Of a DNA stretch of 64,000 bases, positions 52,301 to 59,950 are shown piece after piece (the stretch's first letter is position 1; every line of letters begins with the position of its first letter). The stretch covers positions 274,348 to 338,347 of the forward strand of contig JAFDVW010000019.1 in assembly GCA_018268755.1 (NCBI GenBank). The letters are read 5' to 3'. Source of the DNA: Acidobacteriota bacterium. Its GTDB lineage: Bacteria; Acidobacteriota; Terriglobia; Terriglobales; Acidobacteriaceae. The position numbers and the translations under genes were made by a program. The notes below the pieces were generated by a model. That model saw nothing but the letters and a program-made list of their open reading frames with translations. It searched no databases and was not told the DNA's origin.

Positions 52301-54195
52301 TCGCGGACCAGGGAGTCTTCGAGCAGCTCGATGAGGTCTACCGGTCGGGCCTGCCTCACACCGGATATGAGGAGCGCATCACGATTAAGCGGGGACCCGC
52401 GGGCAGCCTGCAGGAGGTGTTCTCCAATTTCGTCTATCAACCTCTGCGCGATGCCGCCGGAATGGTCGAAGGAATCATGGTGGTCGCGGTCGACGTCACC
52501 GATAAAGTGCTGGCGCGCACGAAAGTGGAAAGCACGAACAACCTTCTGGCCTCGATTGTCGATTCCTCCGACGACGCCATTCTCAGCAAAGACCGTGATG
52601 GCATCATCACCAGCTGGAACAAAAGCGCCGAGCGGATGTTTGGATATCCCGCCCAGGAGGCCATCGGCCGGCACATCACTCTGATCGTTCCCGGGGAGCT
52701 GCGCTCCGAGGAAGAGGCCATCATCACCCAACTGCGCGCGGGCCAACCCATTGACCACCTGGAGACGGTCCGGCAGAGAAAAGATGGCAGTCATCTCGAG
52801 GTGGCATTGACCGTCTCGCCCATTCGGGATTCCTCCGGCCAGGTTTTTGGCGCCTCCACCGTGGTGCGCGACATTACGGAACGAAAGGCGCTGGAGCGGG
52901 CCCAGAGAGCGTTTGGGGAATTTACCGCGGACCTGAACCGGGTCCAGTCCATGGAAGACATTTATACCGCGGCGCTGAAGGGAATTTGCAGCGCCGTCCG
53001 CTGTGAGCGCGCATCCATTCTCCTTTGTGATGGCGAGGGTGTCATGCGCTTCGTGAGCTGGCGGGGTCTTTCCGACGAGTATCGCCAGGCGGTAGAGGGG
53101 CATTCGCCCTGGACACCCAACGACGGCGAGGTCCAGCCCATATGCATTTCCGACATCGACCAGGCGGAGCTTGATCCCACCCTGAAAAGCAAAATCAGGG
53201 CCGAGGGTATTCGCGCCTTGTGCTTCATTCCTGCGTTGGCAAACGGCAAGGTCATCGGCAAATTCATGACGTACTTTGCCGTGCCCCATGAATTCAGTTC
53301 TTTCGAAGTGGACTTTTGCAAAGCCATCGCTCGCCAGCTGGGCTATGTCATCGAGCGCGAGAAGTCGAGAGAATTGCTGCGCAGCAGCGAAGAGCGCTTT
53401 CGTCAGCTTTCCGAGACACTGGAGGCGCAGGTCCAGGCCCGCAGCCAGGAGCTGGAAATGCGCAGCGCCGAGCTGCTGCGACAGTCCATGCAGCTCCGCG
53501 ACCTGTCGTGGCGCTTACTCAAGAGCCAGGATGACGAGCGCCGCCATATCGCCCGCGAGTTGCACGACAGCGCCGGTCAAACCTTGACCGTGCTGGGCAT
53601 GAACGTGGAGCAGGTGCTCGCCAATGTCCCCCCGGGAGACCCAGGGTTGAGCGCCCGGCTGGAGAGCATTCGGGAGATGGTGCAGCAACTCCACCGCGAA
53701 ATAAGGACAACCTCGTACTTGCTGCATCCGCCGCTGCTCGATGAATGCGGCCTGCCTTCCGCGATCAGCTTCTATGTGGAGGGACTGGCGGCGCGCAGCG
53801 AGTTGAAAATTGAATTGGACATTGCCCAGGACGTCGGCCGCTTACCCCGCGACATGGAGCTGGCGGTGTTCCGCCTGGTGCAGGAGTGTTTGACCAATAT
53901 CCACAGGCATTCCGGCAGTAAGACCGCCCTCATCGCCATGCGGCGGGAGGGCCATCCCATCCAGCTGGACATCCGGGACCGGGGGCACGGCATGTCGCCC
54001 CAGCGCCTGGCGGAAATTCAATCGGGGCGCTCGGGAGTGGGGATCGGGGGGATGCGGGAGCGCCTGCGGCAATTCGAGGGCACTCTTAACATCACGTCTG
54101 ATGCTTCCGGCACGGTCATTTCCGCAGTCGTTCCCATACCGGAGAACGCTTCTTCCAACTTGCTCGATCCTGACTCTTTCTCGACCGCGATATAG
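49378..54195 (+). CDS. giant hybrid sensor kinase with two histidine-kinase modules
   Basis: About 1605 residues without a membrane segment. Order: receiver (about 22-140, Asp in VVLMDINMP), PAS (165-305), GAF (315-475), HisKA with NVSHEFRTPL (His near 509), HATPase_c (590-710; LLSNALKF, DTGIGI, GTGIGLAL), second receiver (780-895; VLSDIMMP), PAS (925-1050), PAS (1055-1170), GAF (1180-1320), coiled coil (1325-1385), HisKA_3 with RELHDSAGQTL (about 1394) and HATPase_c (1497-1590; DRGHGM, GIGGMRERL). The second module is of the NarX/DesK type and would serve NarL-type regulators such as the one at 47858. The start is uncertain: no good ribosome site; ATG 49378, 49426 or 49438. Confidence 0.9.
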   Translation: MKHPSPLDADQRANWEMHEAMPRVQVLIVDDHELFRQAARSFLESHPTVLVCGEAGDGMEAIEKVRQLRPDVVLMDINMPRMGGLEATRCILREAPACHVILVTQNDAAIAREQARTVGARGAVTKSDLARDLIPSISQLFVQDEPHPGKGYGEEALPAETPLPEGTLGKLVDGFAWEETPLGPMGSWPQSLKTVVRTMLRSRFPMWMSWGSELTFLYNDAYAKMTLGKKHPWALGKPSHLVWEEIWGDIGPRIRQVLATGQSTWDDALLLFLERSGYREETYHTFSYSPLSDDSGKIAGHLCVVTEETDRVIGERRLSTLRSLAAELNKTITEDDVIGSVARVLGENPQDLPFSLTYFFSADGRQARLGGLSGLPAGHPAAPETLDLSDPLPVWPLAGLAGGKDSQLVEELSAQFSSMPTGAWDISASRALLLPIASQTQGSPAGVLISGLNPYRPLDVSYTGFLNVAAGQIAASIANARAYEEEKKRAEALAEIDRAKTLFFGNVSHEFRTPLTLMLGPLEDMLAEADQLSPAQQKRLDIAHRNSLRLLKLVNTLLDFSRIEMGRFEASYEATDLAQLTADLAGVFRSAIERAGLKFILHCHPLSQPVYVDRESWEKIVFNLLSNALKFTFHGEIEVSLAPGGLGVELVVRDTGIGIPEKDLPNLFERFYRVKNAQGRTFEGTGIGLALVHELARVHGGDVRVESSLRQGSTFRVSLPFGKDHLPAEQLGAAGNASPAPLRPGAYGEEVFLESWLNENSRNEVSSANPETLAATSGRPHILLADDNSDMREYLGKLLAPMGEVRTAADGEAALRSIQEQAPDLVLSDIMMPRMDGFELLRRLREDKRTAAIPVILLSARAGEESRVQGLGAGADDYLIKPFAARELLARVRSQLNMVQLRREGLEMERRLRAEAELEGERLKELFAQAPVAIAVLAGPEHRLRFANQEFCRATGQQPDRELAGKPIREALREIADQGVFEQLDEVYRSGLPHTGYEERITIKRGPAGSLQEVFSNFVYQPLRDAAGMVEGIMVVAVDVTDKVLARTKVESTNNLLASIVDSSDDAILSKDRDGIITSWNKSAERMFGYPAQEAIGRHITLIVPGELRSEEEAIITQLRAGQPIDHLETVRQRKDGSHLEVALTVSPIRDSSGQVFGASTVVRDITERKALERAQRAFGEFTADLNRVQSMEDIYTAALKGICSAVRCERASILLCDGEGVMRFVSWRGLSDEYRQAVEGHSPWTPNDGEVQPICISDIDQAELDPTLKSKIRAEGIRALCFIPALANGKVIGKFMTYFAVPHEFSSFEVDFCKAIARQLGYVIEREKSRELLRSSEERFRQLSETLEAQVQARSQELEMRSAELLRQSMQLRDLSWRLLKSQDDERRHIARELHDSAGQTLTVLGMNVEQVLANVPPGDPGLSARLESIREMVQQLHREIRTTSYLLHPPLLDECGLPSAISFYVEGLAARSELKIELDIAQDVGRLPRDMELAVFRLVQECLTNIHRHSGSKTALIAMRREGHPIQLDIRDRGHGMSPQRLAEIQSGRSGVGIGGMRERLRQFEGTLNITSDASGTVISAVVPIPENASSNLLDPDSFSTAI

Positions 54196-54217
54196 GGATT
54201 CCGCGCTCCTTCCGGGA

Positions 54218-56668
54218 TTACAGCTTGAATCTGAATTTCAAACTTCCTGCAATCAAGCGGGGATATCCAAAATGGGTCCCTGAAAAAGGATTGCCCCAAT
54301 TGAAAGCGAAGTCGCGGTTGGCCACGTTCTGAATGTCCAGCTGGGCCCCTACGTTGAAGTGCTCGGTTTGCGCCAGATCCATTCCCCCCGACCAGCCAAA
54401 CACATACCAGGGTTTGACTCGTCCGGTATCGAAGTTGACCAGATTCGCTCCCGGCAAAGCGTGGAGTTCCTCGTCGTCCAGATCGGGAAGCTCCATCGGC
54501 ACGCCACTCTCGAAGCGGCCGTTAAATGTGGCCCACAATCCGTGGTAGCGAGACGCATAAGTCAGGGCAAAGGAGGCCGCATTGCGTTGGTCATGATCGG
54601 GAGTAAAACGGGTGCCGGGGCCGATCTCGATGAAATCGTCCTCCAGGAAAAGTCCGCCGTTGAGCGGGCCGATCTCGACAATATGATTGTTGGTGTAGGT
54701 GAAATAGGCGGAAAATCCCCTGCGGATGGGGACGTCGAGGCGAACATCCAGGCCTTGCGCCTCGGCCCGGGCCACGCTATTGGGAAAGATGATTGTGGTC
54801 CCCAGCAACACATTGGGATCATCGATATTGCGGAAGCGGCGCCACCAGTAGGCCGCGTTCAGACGCAGGGACTTGGGCAATTCCTGGGCAAAGCCCGCTT
54901 CCCACGAAGAGAGTTTTTCCGGGCGAATATCGGCCCCACCCCCGGAGTCGGCGAAGGGCGAGAGCTCGCGCGCCTGCTCGGAACTGGCGATCAGCAAGTT
55001 CTCAATCTGCGGCGGCATATAGAGGCGGTTGAAGGAACCGCGGATAGCAGTCCGGGTCTTGGGCAGGTAATAAACCGCACCAATCCGGGGGCTGACCTGA
55101 TGATCGGAGACCAGCAGATCGGAATGATCGAAGCGCACTCCCAAGCTAAGATTGAGGTTTCGGAAAGGGGAAAAATCGTCCTGCGCATAGACGGCCTGCG
55201 TTCCCCTGGAGGCGTGGCCGGCAAAGCGAAAGGGATCGTCGGGGGTAAACTCCATAGCGGGCTCGCTGATGCCCGCCTCTTCCGCGGCATCCGGGTCGGT
55301 GATGGCAAACCCGAAGGACTCGCGAATGGAAACGTGGGCCACTTCCAGCCCTGCCTTGATGCTGTGCCCGCCCGTCAAATGGGAGAGACTGGCGATGACC
55401 CCTTGCCGCGTCTGATGGCGATCCTGTTGGGCCGTGATGGGGGTGTCAAAGACACTGGGGTCCAGTCTCGAGCGGAAAAAATTGCGGAAGTAGGCCAGAT
55501 CGAGCAAGGTATTGGGTGAAAAAGTATGCTGCCAGGAAAGCGATTCGTAGTCGTGGCGAACTTCCTGGCGTTGCCGCTGCCCGGCTTCCTGCTGATCTTG
55601 GTTGTTGGGTACGCGGAAACCCGCGCCTTGCAGCGTGCCCGCCAGACGCAAGATGTCATTTTGTGAAGGATGCCAGTCGGCGCGCAGGTCGAGCGACACA
55701 TCACCACCCACGTTGTGGTAATTGCGCGGGTCGACGGGATCCAGAAAGCGGTCCGACTGGTGTCCGGAGCCGGCAAAGAACAAGCCCCATTTGTCGGTCC
55801 CGCCCCCCAGGGTGGTGGAAATGTCCCGCGAATCAAAACTTCCCCCTCCCAATCCCAAGGTGCCGTTCAGTGGGCTGCGAAACCCAGATTTGGGCTGGAT
55901 GAGCACCACCGCCCCGGAGCGATCGCCGAATTCCGCGGGGATATTTCCCGTGATGATGTCCATGGAAGTAATGGCATCGGTGTTGAAGGAGCCGGCAAAG
56001 AGCCCGTCCACGCGGTCCGGGGTGGGGACGCCGTCGACCACATATAGCGTCCCGTCATCGACGCCCCGAATATGCATCAAGCCATCGTTTTCGGTATTCC
56101 AGCCCGGAGTGGTGGAGACCAGGGCCTGCAATTGATCTCTGCGCACCACCGTGGGTGCCAGGCGGATGTAGCTTTCGTCGATGACGGTCTCGGTGCGGGG
56201 GGAATAGGCTTGTAAGAGGTCTGGACGCACCGTCACCTTGGTCCCTGCGGCGGTAACGGAAAGGCGGGCCGCCGCCTGGATCGTAATATTGGAACGAACG
56301 TAGACATCGCGGGCAAAGCCACTGAACCCGGGGGCGGAGATTTGCAATAGGTAGGCTCCGTAGGGAATATTGTCCAAACGGAACTGTCCTTGCGCGTCGC
56401 TGGCGGTTTCAAGCCGGCGTCCGGTAAGCCCATTTACCAGGGAAATCTGAGCCTGGGAGATTCTTGCTCCGCTGGGATCCGTGACCGTGCCGGCGATTCT
56501 GCCGATCTCGATTTGGGCCCATCCCGGGGCAGAGGACAGAATCCCAAAGATAAAGATAAGGACCAATCCTGGGGAAAGCGCGCGGAAAAGCTGCACAGTT
56601 GCCGGAGAAAGGCCTCGCCACGGGGTATCTTGCCACTTCGTCCTACGGGTTTCTACCGATGCCATCAT
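54218..56668 (-). CDS. TonB-dependent receptor with carboxypeptidase-regulatory domain
   Basis: Outer-membrane transporter energised by TonB. It has a signal peptide (PGLVLIFIFGILSSAPGWAQ), then a CarboxypepD-reg-like domain (GRIAGTVTDPSGARISQAQI...SDAQGQFRLDNIPYGAYLL), a plug (VDGVPTPDRVDGLFAG, IITGNIPAEFGDRSGAV) and a 22-strand barrel to the end (FKL terminal). At 816 aa it is typical. The ATG at 56668 follows GAGGGCACC by a short spacer; the frame reaches 56794. It is divergent from the ECF sigma gene by about 120 bases; such pairs often form a sensing circuit, but this receptor lacks an obvious N-terminal signalling domain. Confidence 0.88.
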   Translation of the reverse strand: MMASVETRRTKWQDTPWRGLSPATVQLFRALSPGLVLIFIFGILSSAPGWAQIEIGRIAGTVTDPSGARISQAQISLVNGLTGRRLETASDAQGQFRLDNIPYGAYLLQISAPGFSGFARDVYVRSNITIQAAARLSVTAAGTKVTVRPDLLQAYSPRTETVIDESYIRLAPTVVRRDQLQALVSTTPGWNTENDGLMHIRGVDDGTLYVVDGVPTPDRVDGLFAGSFNTDAITSMDIITGNIPAEFGDRSGAVVLIQPKSGFRSPLNGTLGLGGGSFDSRDISTTLGGGTDKWGLFFAGSGHQSDRFLDPVDPRNYHNVGGDVSLDLRADWHPSQNDILRLAGTLQGAGFRVPNNQDQQEAGQRQRQEVRHDYESLSWQHTFSPNTLLDLAYFRNFFRSRLDPSVFDTPITAQQDRHQTRQGVIASLSHLTGGHSIKAGLEVAHVSIRESFGFAITDPDAAEEAGISEPAMEFTPDDPFRFAGHASRGTQAVYAQDDFSPFRNLNLSLGVRFDHSDLLVSDHQVSPRIGAVYYLPKTRTAIRGSFNRLYMPPQIENLLIASSEQARELSPFADSGGGADIRPEKLSSWEAGFAQELPKSLRLNAAYWWRRFRNIDDPNVLLGTTIIFPNSVARAEAQGLDVRLDVPIRRGFSAYFTYTNNHIVEIGPLNGGLFLEDDFIEIGPGTRFTPDHDQRNAASFALTYASRYHGLWATFNGRFESGVPMELPDLDDEELHALPGANLVNFDTGRVKPWYVFGWSGGMDLAQTEHFNVGAQLDIQNVANRDFAFNWGNPFSGTHFGYPRLIAGSLKFRFKL

Positions 56669-56785
56669 GAATATGGTGCCCTCATCATGGATATTCCGCA
56701 TAGGGCTTTTTTGTTCAGGATAAAATCGTTCTGGGATAAAACTTCCTTCAAAGATTAGAAACAGCCAGAGGCCACGGCTCCATCC

Positions 56786-57358
56786 ATGTCTCAAGAAAGA
56801 GCAGATCGCGCTTTATTTTTCCCGCTGGCGGATCCCGCGGAGACAACGCCGCTGGTCTCCGCCACGGAAGCCGAAGTGGTCGGTCTTTTTGAGGAATTGC
56901 GCGATTCCCTGTTTCGCTACCTGCTTTCCTTCCGGCTCTTGCCACATGACTGCGAAGACCTGATTCAAGAGGTATTCCTCGCCCTGTTTACGCATCTTCA
57001 GCGGGGACGCTCGCGGGCCCACCTGCGGGCGTGGGTCTTCCGCGTGGCCCACAACCAGGGCCTGAAAAGACACTACCAAAATCGACGCCGCCAGCAGAAC
57101 CAGGTGGATTCCACCCATCTCGACGAACACGCCGATAGCGCCCTGAACGTCGAGGAACAAATGGTGCTGAACGAAAGGCAGTCTCGCCTGCTGTCAGCAT
57201 TCGAGGCGCTGCCGGAGCAAGATCGCTATTGTCTGCGCTTGCGCGCGGAAGGCTTGACCTATCGGGAAATCGCCGAAGTGCTGGGGGTTTCGCTGGGCAG
57301 TGTTGCCCAATATCTGAGCCGCTCCTTAGCACGCCTGGCACGCGCGGACAGGAGGTAG
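56786..57358 (+). CDS. ECF-type RNA polymerase sigma factor
   Basis: 190-residue sigma-70-like factor with region 2 (LFRYLLSFRLLPHDCEDLIQ, EVFLALFTHL, RAWVFRVAHNQGLKRHYQN) and region 4 (LPEQDRYCLRLRAEGLTYRE, IAEVLGVSLGSVAQYLSRS). It lacks a region-3 insert, as in ECF members. The following gene starts three bases after the stop and encodes the probable anti-sigma factor. A candidate target is its own promoter and perhaps the divergent TonB-dependent receptor. Confidence 0.93.
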   Translation: MSQERADRALFFPLADPAETTPLVSATEAEVVGLFEELRDSLFRYLLSFRLLPHDCEDLIQEVFLALFTHLQRGRSRAHLRAWVFRVAHNQGLKRHYQNRRRQQNQVDSTHLDEHADSALNVEEQMVLNERQSRLLSAFEALPEQDRYCLRLRAEGLTYREIAEVLGVSLGSVAQYLSRSLARLARADRR

Positions 57359-57361
57359 AAG

Positions 57362-58219
57362 ATGGATCCGGAACACGACCACATTGGCGATGAAGGGCTG
57401 CTGAGTTTCAGCGACGGCGAAACGCCGCCTCACCGCGTGGCCGCGGTCGAGGCCCACCTGGAGATCTGCGCCAGCTGCCGCACCCGGAAATCCACGATGG
57501 AGCGGACGCTGGCGGAGTTCCGGCAGATCCAGGACCAGCGCTTCAGCCCGCAGATTCCGCCTGGGCTCGGTCCGCGCAATCGGCTGAGACTTCGCCTTCA
57601 GGAAGCAGGCACTGCCCCGCAAGAACGGCTGCGCGCCTTGCCGGGAAAAGTTTGGGGACAGTGGGGCGTAGGCTTGGCTGCTTTGGCCTTGTTGCTGGTG
57701 GGCAGCGCGCTCTGGGTGGCACATAGTCCGCAGAGGCCGGAGGCGGTGGAAGCCCGGCTGAGCCCGCGAGCCGACCTGACTCCGGGCGCGGTACGGCCGG
57801 TTGCCCTGCGTGATATCTGCGGAGAAAGACCCAGCGATAAGAACCGCCCGGTTCCTGTGGCGGTGCAGCAACAAGTATTTCGCGAATACGGCATTCCCAA
57901 TGCCCGCCCCGAAGACTATGAAGTGGACTACCTGATTACTCCGGAGTTAGGAGGGGCCAGCGATATCCGGAATCTGTGGCCGCAACCCTTCGCCAGCGCC
58001 CCCTGGAGCGCCTATCGCAAAGATGATCTGGAAGACCGCTTGCACGAGCTGGTTTGCGCGGGCAGCCTGGACCTGGGAAGCGCACAACGCGAGATTGCCA
58101 CCGACTGGATTGCGGCCTACAAGAAATATGTAAAACCCGGCAAAGCCCTCGAACCGGCGCACGGCGTCTCCAGCCGACGCCTTGCCCTGCAGATAGCGAA
58201 CGCGGCCTGGATACACTGA
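57362..58219 (+). CDS. zinc-finger anti-sigma factor with membrane anchor
   Basis: 285 residues: N-terminal zf-HC2 domain with HLEICASC after HRVAAVEA (H-x3-C-x2-C), a single membrane helix (VGLAALALLLVGSALWVAH, about 102-120) and a periplasmic domain of about 160 residues (VPVAVQQQVFREYGI, DYLITPELGGASDIRNLWPQ). It begins three bases after the sigma gene, so they are co-translated. Release of sigma would need proteolysis or a conformational signal; the periplasmic part may be the sensor. No family is recognised for that part. Confidence 0.88.
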   Translation: MDPEHDHIGDEGLLSFSDGETPPHRVAAVEAHLEICASCRTRKSTMERTLAEFRQIQDQRFSPQIPPGLGPRNRLRLRLQEAGTAPQERLRALPGKVWGQWGVGLAALALLLVGSALWVAHSPQRPEAVEARLSPRADLTPGAVRPVALRDICGERPSDKNRPVPVAVQQQVFREYGIPNARPEDYEVDYLITPELGGASDIRNLWPQPFASAPWSAYRKDDLEDRLHELVCAGSLDLGSAQREIATDWIAAYKKYVKPGKALEPAHGVSSRRLALQIANAAWIH

Positions 58220-58265
58220 CTCAAGAGACGGCAAACGACTGGTCCTCACGAAAAGCCGGCACCCT

Positions 58266-58466
58266 CTAGCGAGGCGCCGCTCCAAAGTGGGCGACGTATT
58301 GCCGTGGGTAAAGGACCTCGGCCGCTCCACATTTGTCACAGACTTTCATAGGACAATGCCCGCGCGTCGCGGAACCATCCAAACGGTACCGGATGACCTC
58401 GCTGGTCAATCGCTTCCACGCGTGATCACACTGGTTCCCCTTCCAAAATTGCCACCACCGTGTCAT
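58266..58466 (-). CDS. small zinc-ribbon-like protein
   Basis: 66 residues with Cys/His positions CDH (about 13), HC (37-38) and KVCDKCGAAEVLYP (about 43), which could bind one zinc ion. There is no membrane segment. GAGG lies eight bases before the ATG at 58466. It is convergent with the anti-sigma gene. No named family; it may be a regulator or chaperone of unknown role. Confidence 0.5.
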   Translation of the reverse strand: MTRWWQFWKGNQCDHAWKRLTSEVIRYRLDGSATRGHCPMKVCDKCGAAEVLYPRQYVAHFGAAPR

Positions 58467-58685
58467 AGACTCGACCTCGCGATCCTCTGACTTGAGTGAC
58501 TCGAGCCGCGCGGCATTCCCTGGAGATACGACTTGCAGTGCCCCAGATCGATGCCGGTCGCGTGCTCGCTAGACAGATGCAAAGGAGAAAGCGGAGGGTT
58601 GGGGCAAATCGAGGGAGTCTCCGTGGACGGGTAGCACGGCGGAAGGCTGCCATCCGTTTACCGCATTGCGTGAGTCTAAAAAGGA

Positions 58686-59528
58686 GTGCGTTACACGCAA
58701 ACAAGCAAAGGGTTCCAGCAAACAAGCGGCAAGCACAAGAACGGAGGCAGTCACGCTCTAAGTTGCCTGCACATCGGGCGGGCCGCGAATCTGGCAGGGT
58801 GCGCAGCCGTCCTGGCCTGCGCCTTATTGCTGAGTGCGGGGCCCCTGGCAGGGCAAGCGGCGGAGCAGCCCCCGGCAAGCAGTCCGTCCTCCGTTCCCGA
58901 TCTCTCCCCGGAAAATGCCCTGAAAGCCACGGTAGACCTGCCGGACTCTCCTTCGGCCTATGTGCCTCTTTCTCCACGCCAGAAGTTCCATTTCTTTCTG
59001 CGCACGACCTACGAACCCTACACTTTTTTTTCTGCCGCTTTCGGCGCCACGCTGGCACAAGCGGAAGGCCAGTGGTATGGCTACGGAGGGGGCCTGCCGG
59101 GATGGGGAAAGCGCTTCGGCGCCAGCCTGGCCGATACTGAATCCCGGCGCTTTATCCAAAGCTTTCTGCTCTCCACGGCGCTGCACCAGGATCCTCGCTA
59201 CTTTCGCTCGAACCAAAAGAATGTGGTTCGCCGCGCCTGGTACGCCGCCACCCGCGTCTTCGTTACGAAAGCGGACACCGGTCAGAAGACCTTCAACTCT
59301 TCGGAAGTGTTGGGCGCATTGTTTACCAGCTCACTGCAGAATGCATACTATCCCGAGCGCGATCGCGGATTCAGCAATACCATGGACCGTTTTCTGGGAT
59401 CGCTGGGTTCGGATGCTTCCTCCAATCTGTTGCGAGAGTTTGGTCCTGACCTATGGAGACTGTTTCGCAAACACGCCCCGGAAAAAATCCAAAAGATCGA
59501 GCAGAAGATTCCCAAGCCCCCGGAATAG
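58686..59528 (+). CDS. exported helical protein conserved in acidobacteria, unknown function
   Basis: 280 residues with a long N-region, hydrophobic signal core (AAVLACALLLSAGPLAGQAA), a Pro/Ser linker, the DLPDSPSAYVPLSPRQKFHF segment and a helical domain with YEPYTFFSAAFGATLAQAEG, RFGASLADTESRRFIQSFLL and ALHQDPRYF. I recall this type of protein as common in Acidobacteriota, annotated only as hypothetical. The start is uncertain: GTG 58686 follows AAGGA directly and no ATG lies before the signal core. It may belong to the envelope. Confidence 0.58.
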   Translation: MRYTQTSKGFQQTSGKHKNGGSHALSCLHIGRAANLAGCAAVLACALLLSAGPLAGQAAEQPPASSPSSVPDLSPENALKATVDLPDSPSAYVPLSPRQKFHFFLRTTYEPYTFFSAAFGATLAQAEGQWYGYGGGLPGWGKRFGASLADTESRRFIQSFLLSTALHQDPRYFRSNQKNVVRRAWYAATRVFVTKADTGQKTFNSSEVLGALFTSSLQNAYYPERDRGFSNTMDRFLGSLGSDASSNLLREFGPDLWRLFRKHAPEKIQKIEQKIPKPPE

Positions 59529-59950
59529 TCCCAACCCCCTCCGGGCCGAGTTCGAAAATGAAGGCACTTCCAGGCCCAGCCGCAGGGTGGCGCCGGAACG
59601 AGCCTGGGCGGCTGGGAATGCTTCAGGGAAAACAACCGGTTGAAGACCATTCAGCATCTATCCCAGGCGCTGCGAAGTCCGGGCCGACGGCATCCCGCGC
59701 TGCTCATCTTCATGGACACCTTTTTCCCAAGCCTCGACTCCGCCGCTGTCCTCAAACCGGACACTTCCTGGTCCACCCGGCCGTTAGCGCGTGCACCCCG
59801 CTTGCGGGCAGCTTCCTGTCCTTCTGGAAGTACAGAGTAATGGGGACTAAGACTGCCGATTTTGCTGGAAATCCCTCACGGTCATTGCATAATGCTTGCT
59901 CTGGTATCTTTGCTTCCTACCAAACGAGTGAGCGACGCCGAGAACATTTC
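59529..59950. other. gap with no clear gene
   Basis: A 422-base stretch before the MASE1 kinase. One frame is open from 59453 through to the kinase, but it lacks signal, membrane or domain features and reads as low-quality Pro/Arg/Ala-rich sequence, so it is taken as upstream non-coding DNA. No palindrome of note is seen. Confidence 0.35.

Noticed and set aside
52153-53289. 378-residue minus-strand frame opposite the hybrid kinase
   Set aside because: Shadow frame within PAS/GAF coding sequence; no independent features.
54359-55519. 386-residue plus-strand frame opposite the TonB-dependent receptor
   Set aside because: Shadow of barrel-coding sequence; no signal, no domain.
59453-59950. Upstream extension of the MASE1 kinase frame
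   Set aside because: Extends inside the neighbouring gene and lacks the hydrophobic pattern; the sensor begins at 59951.
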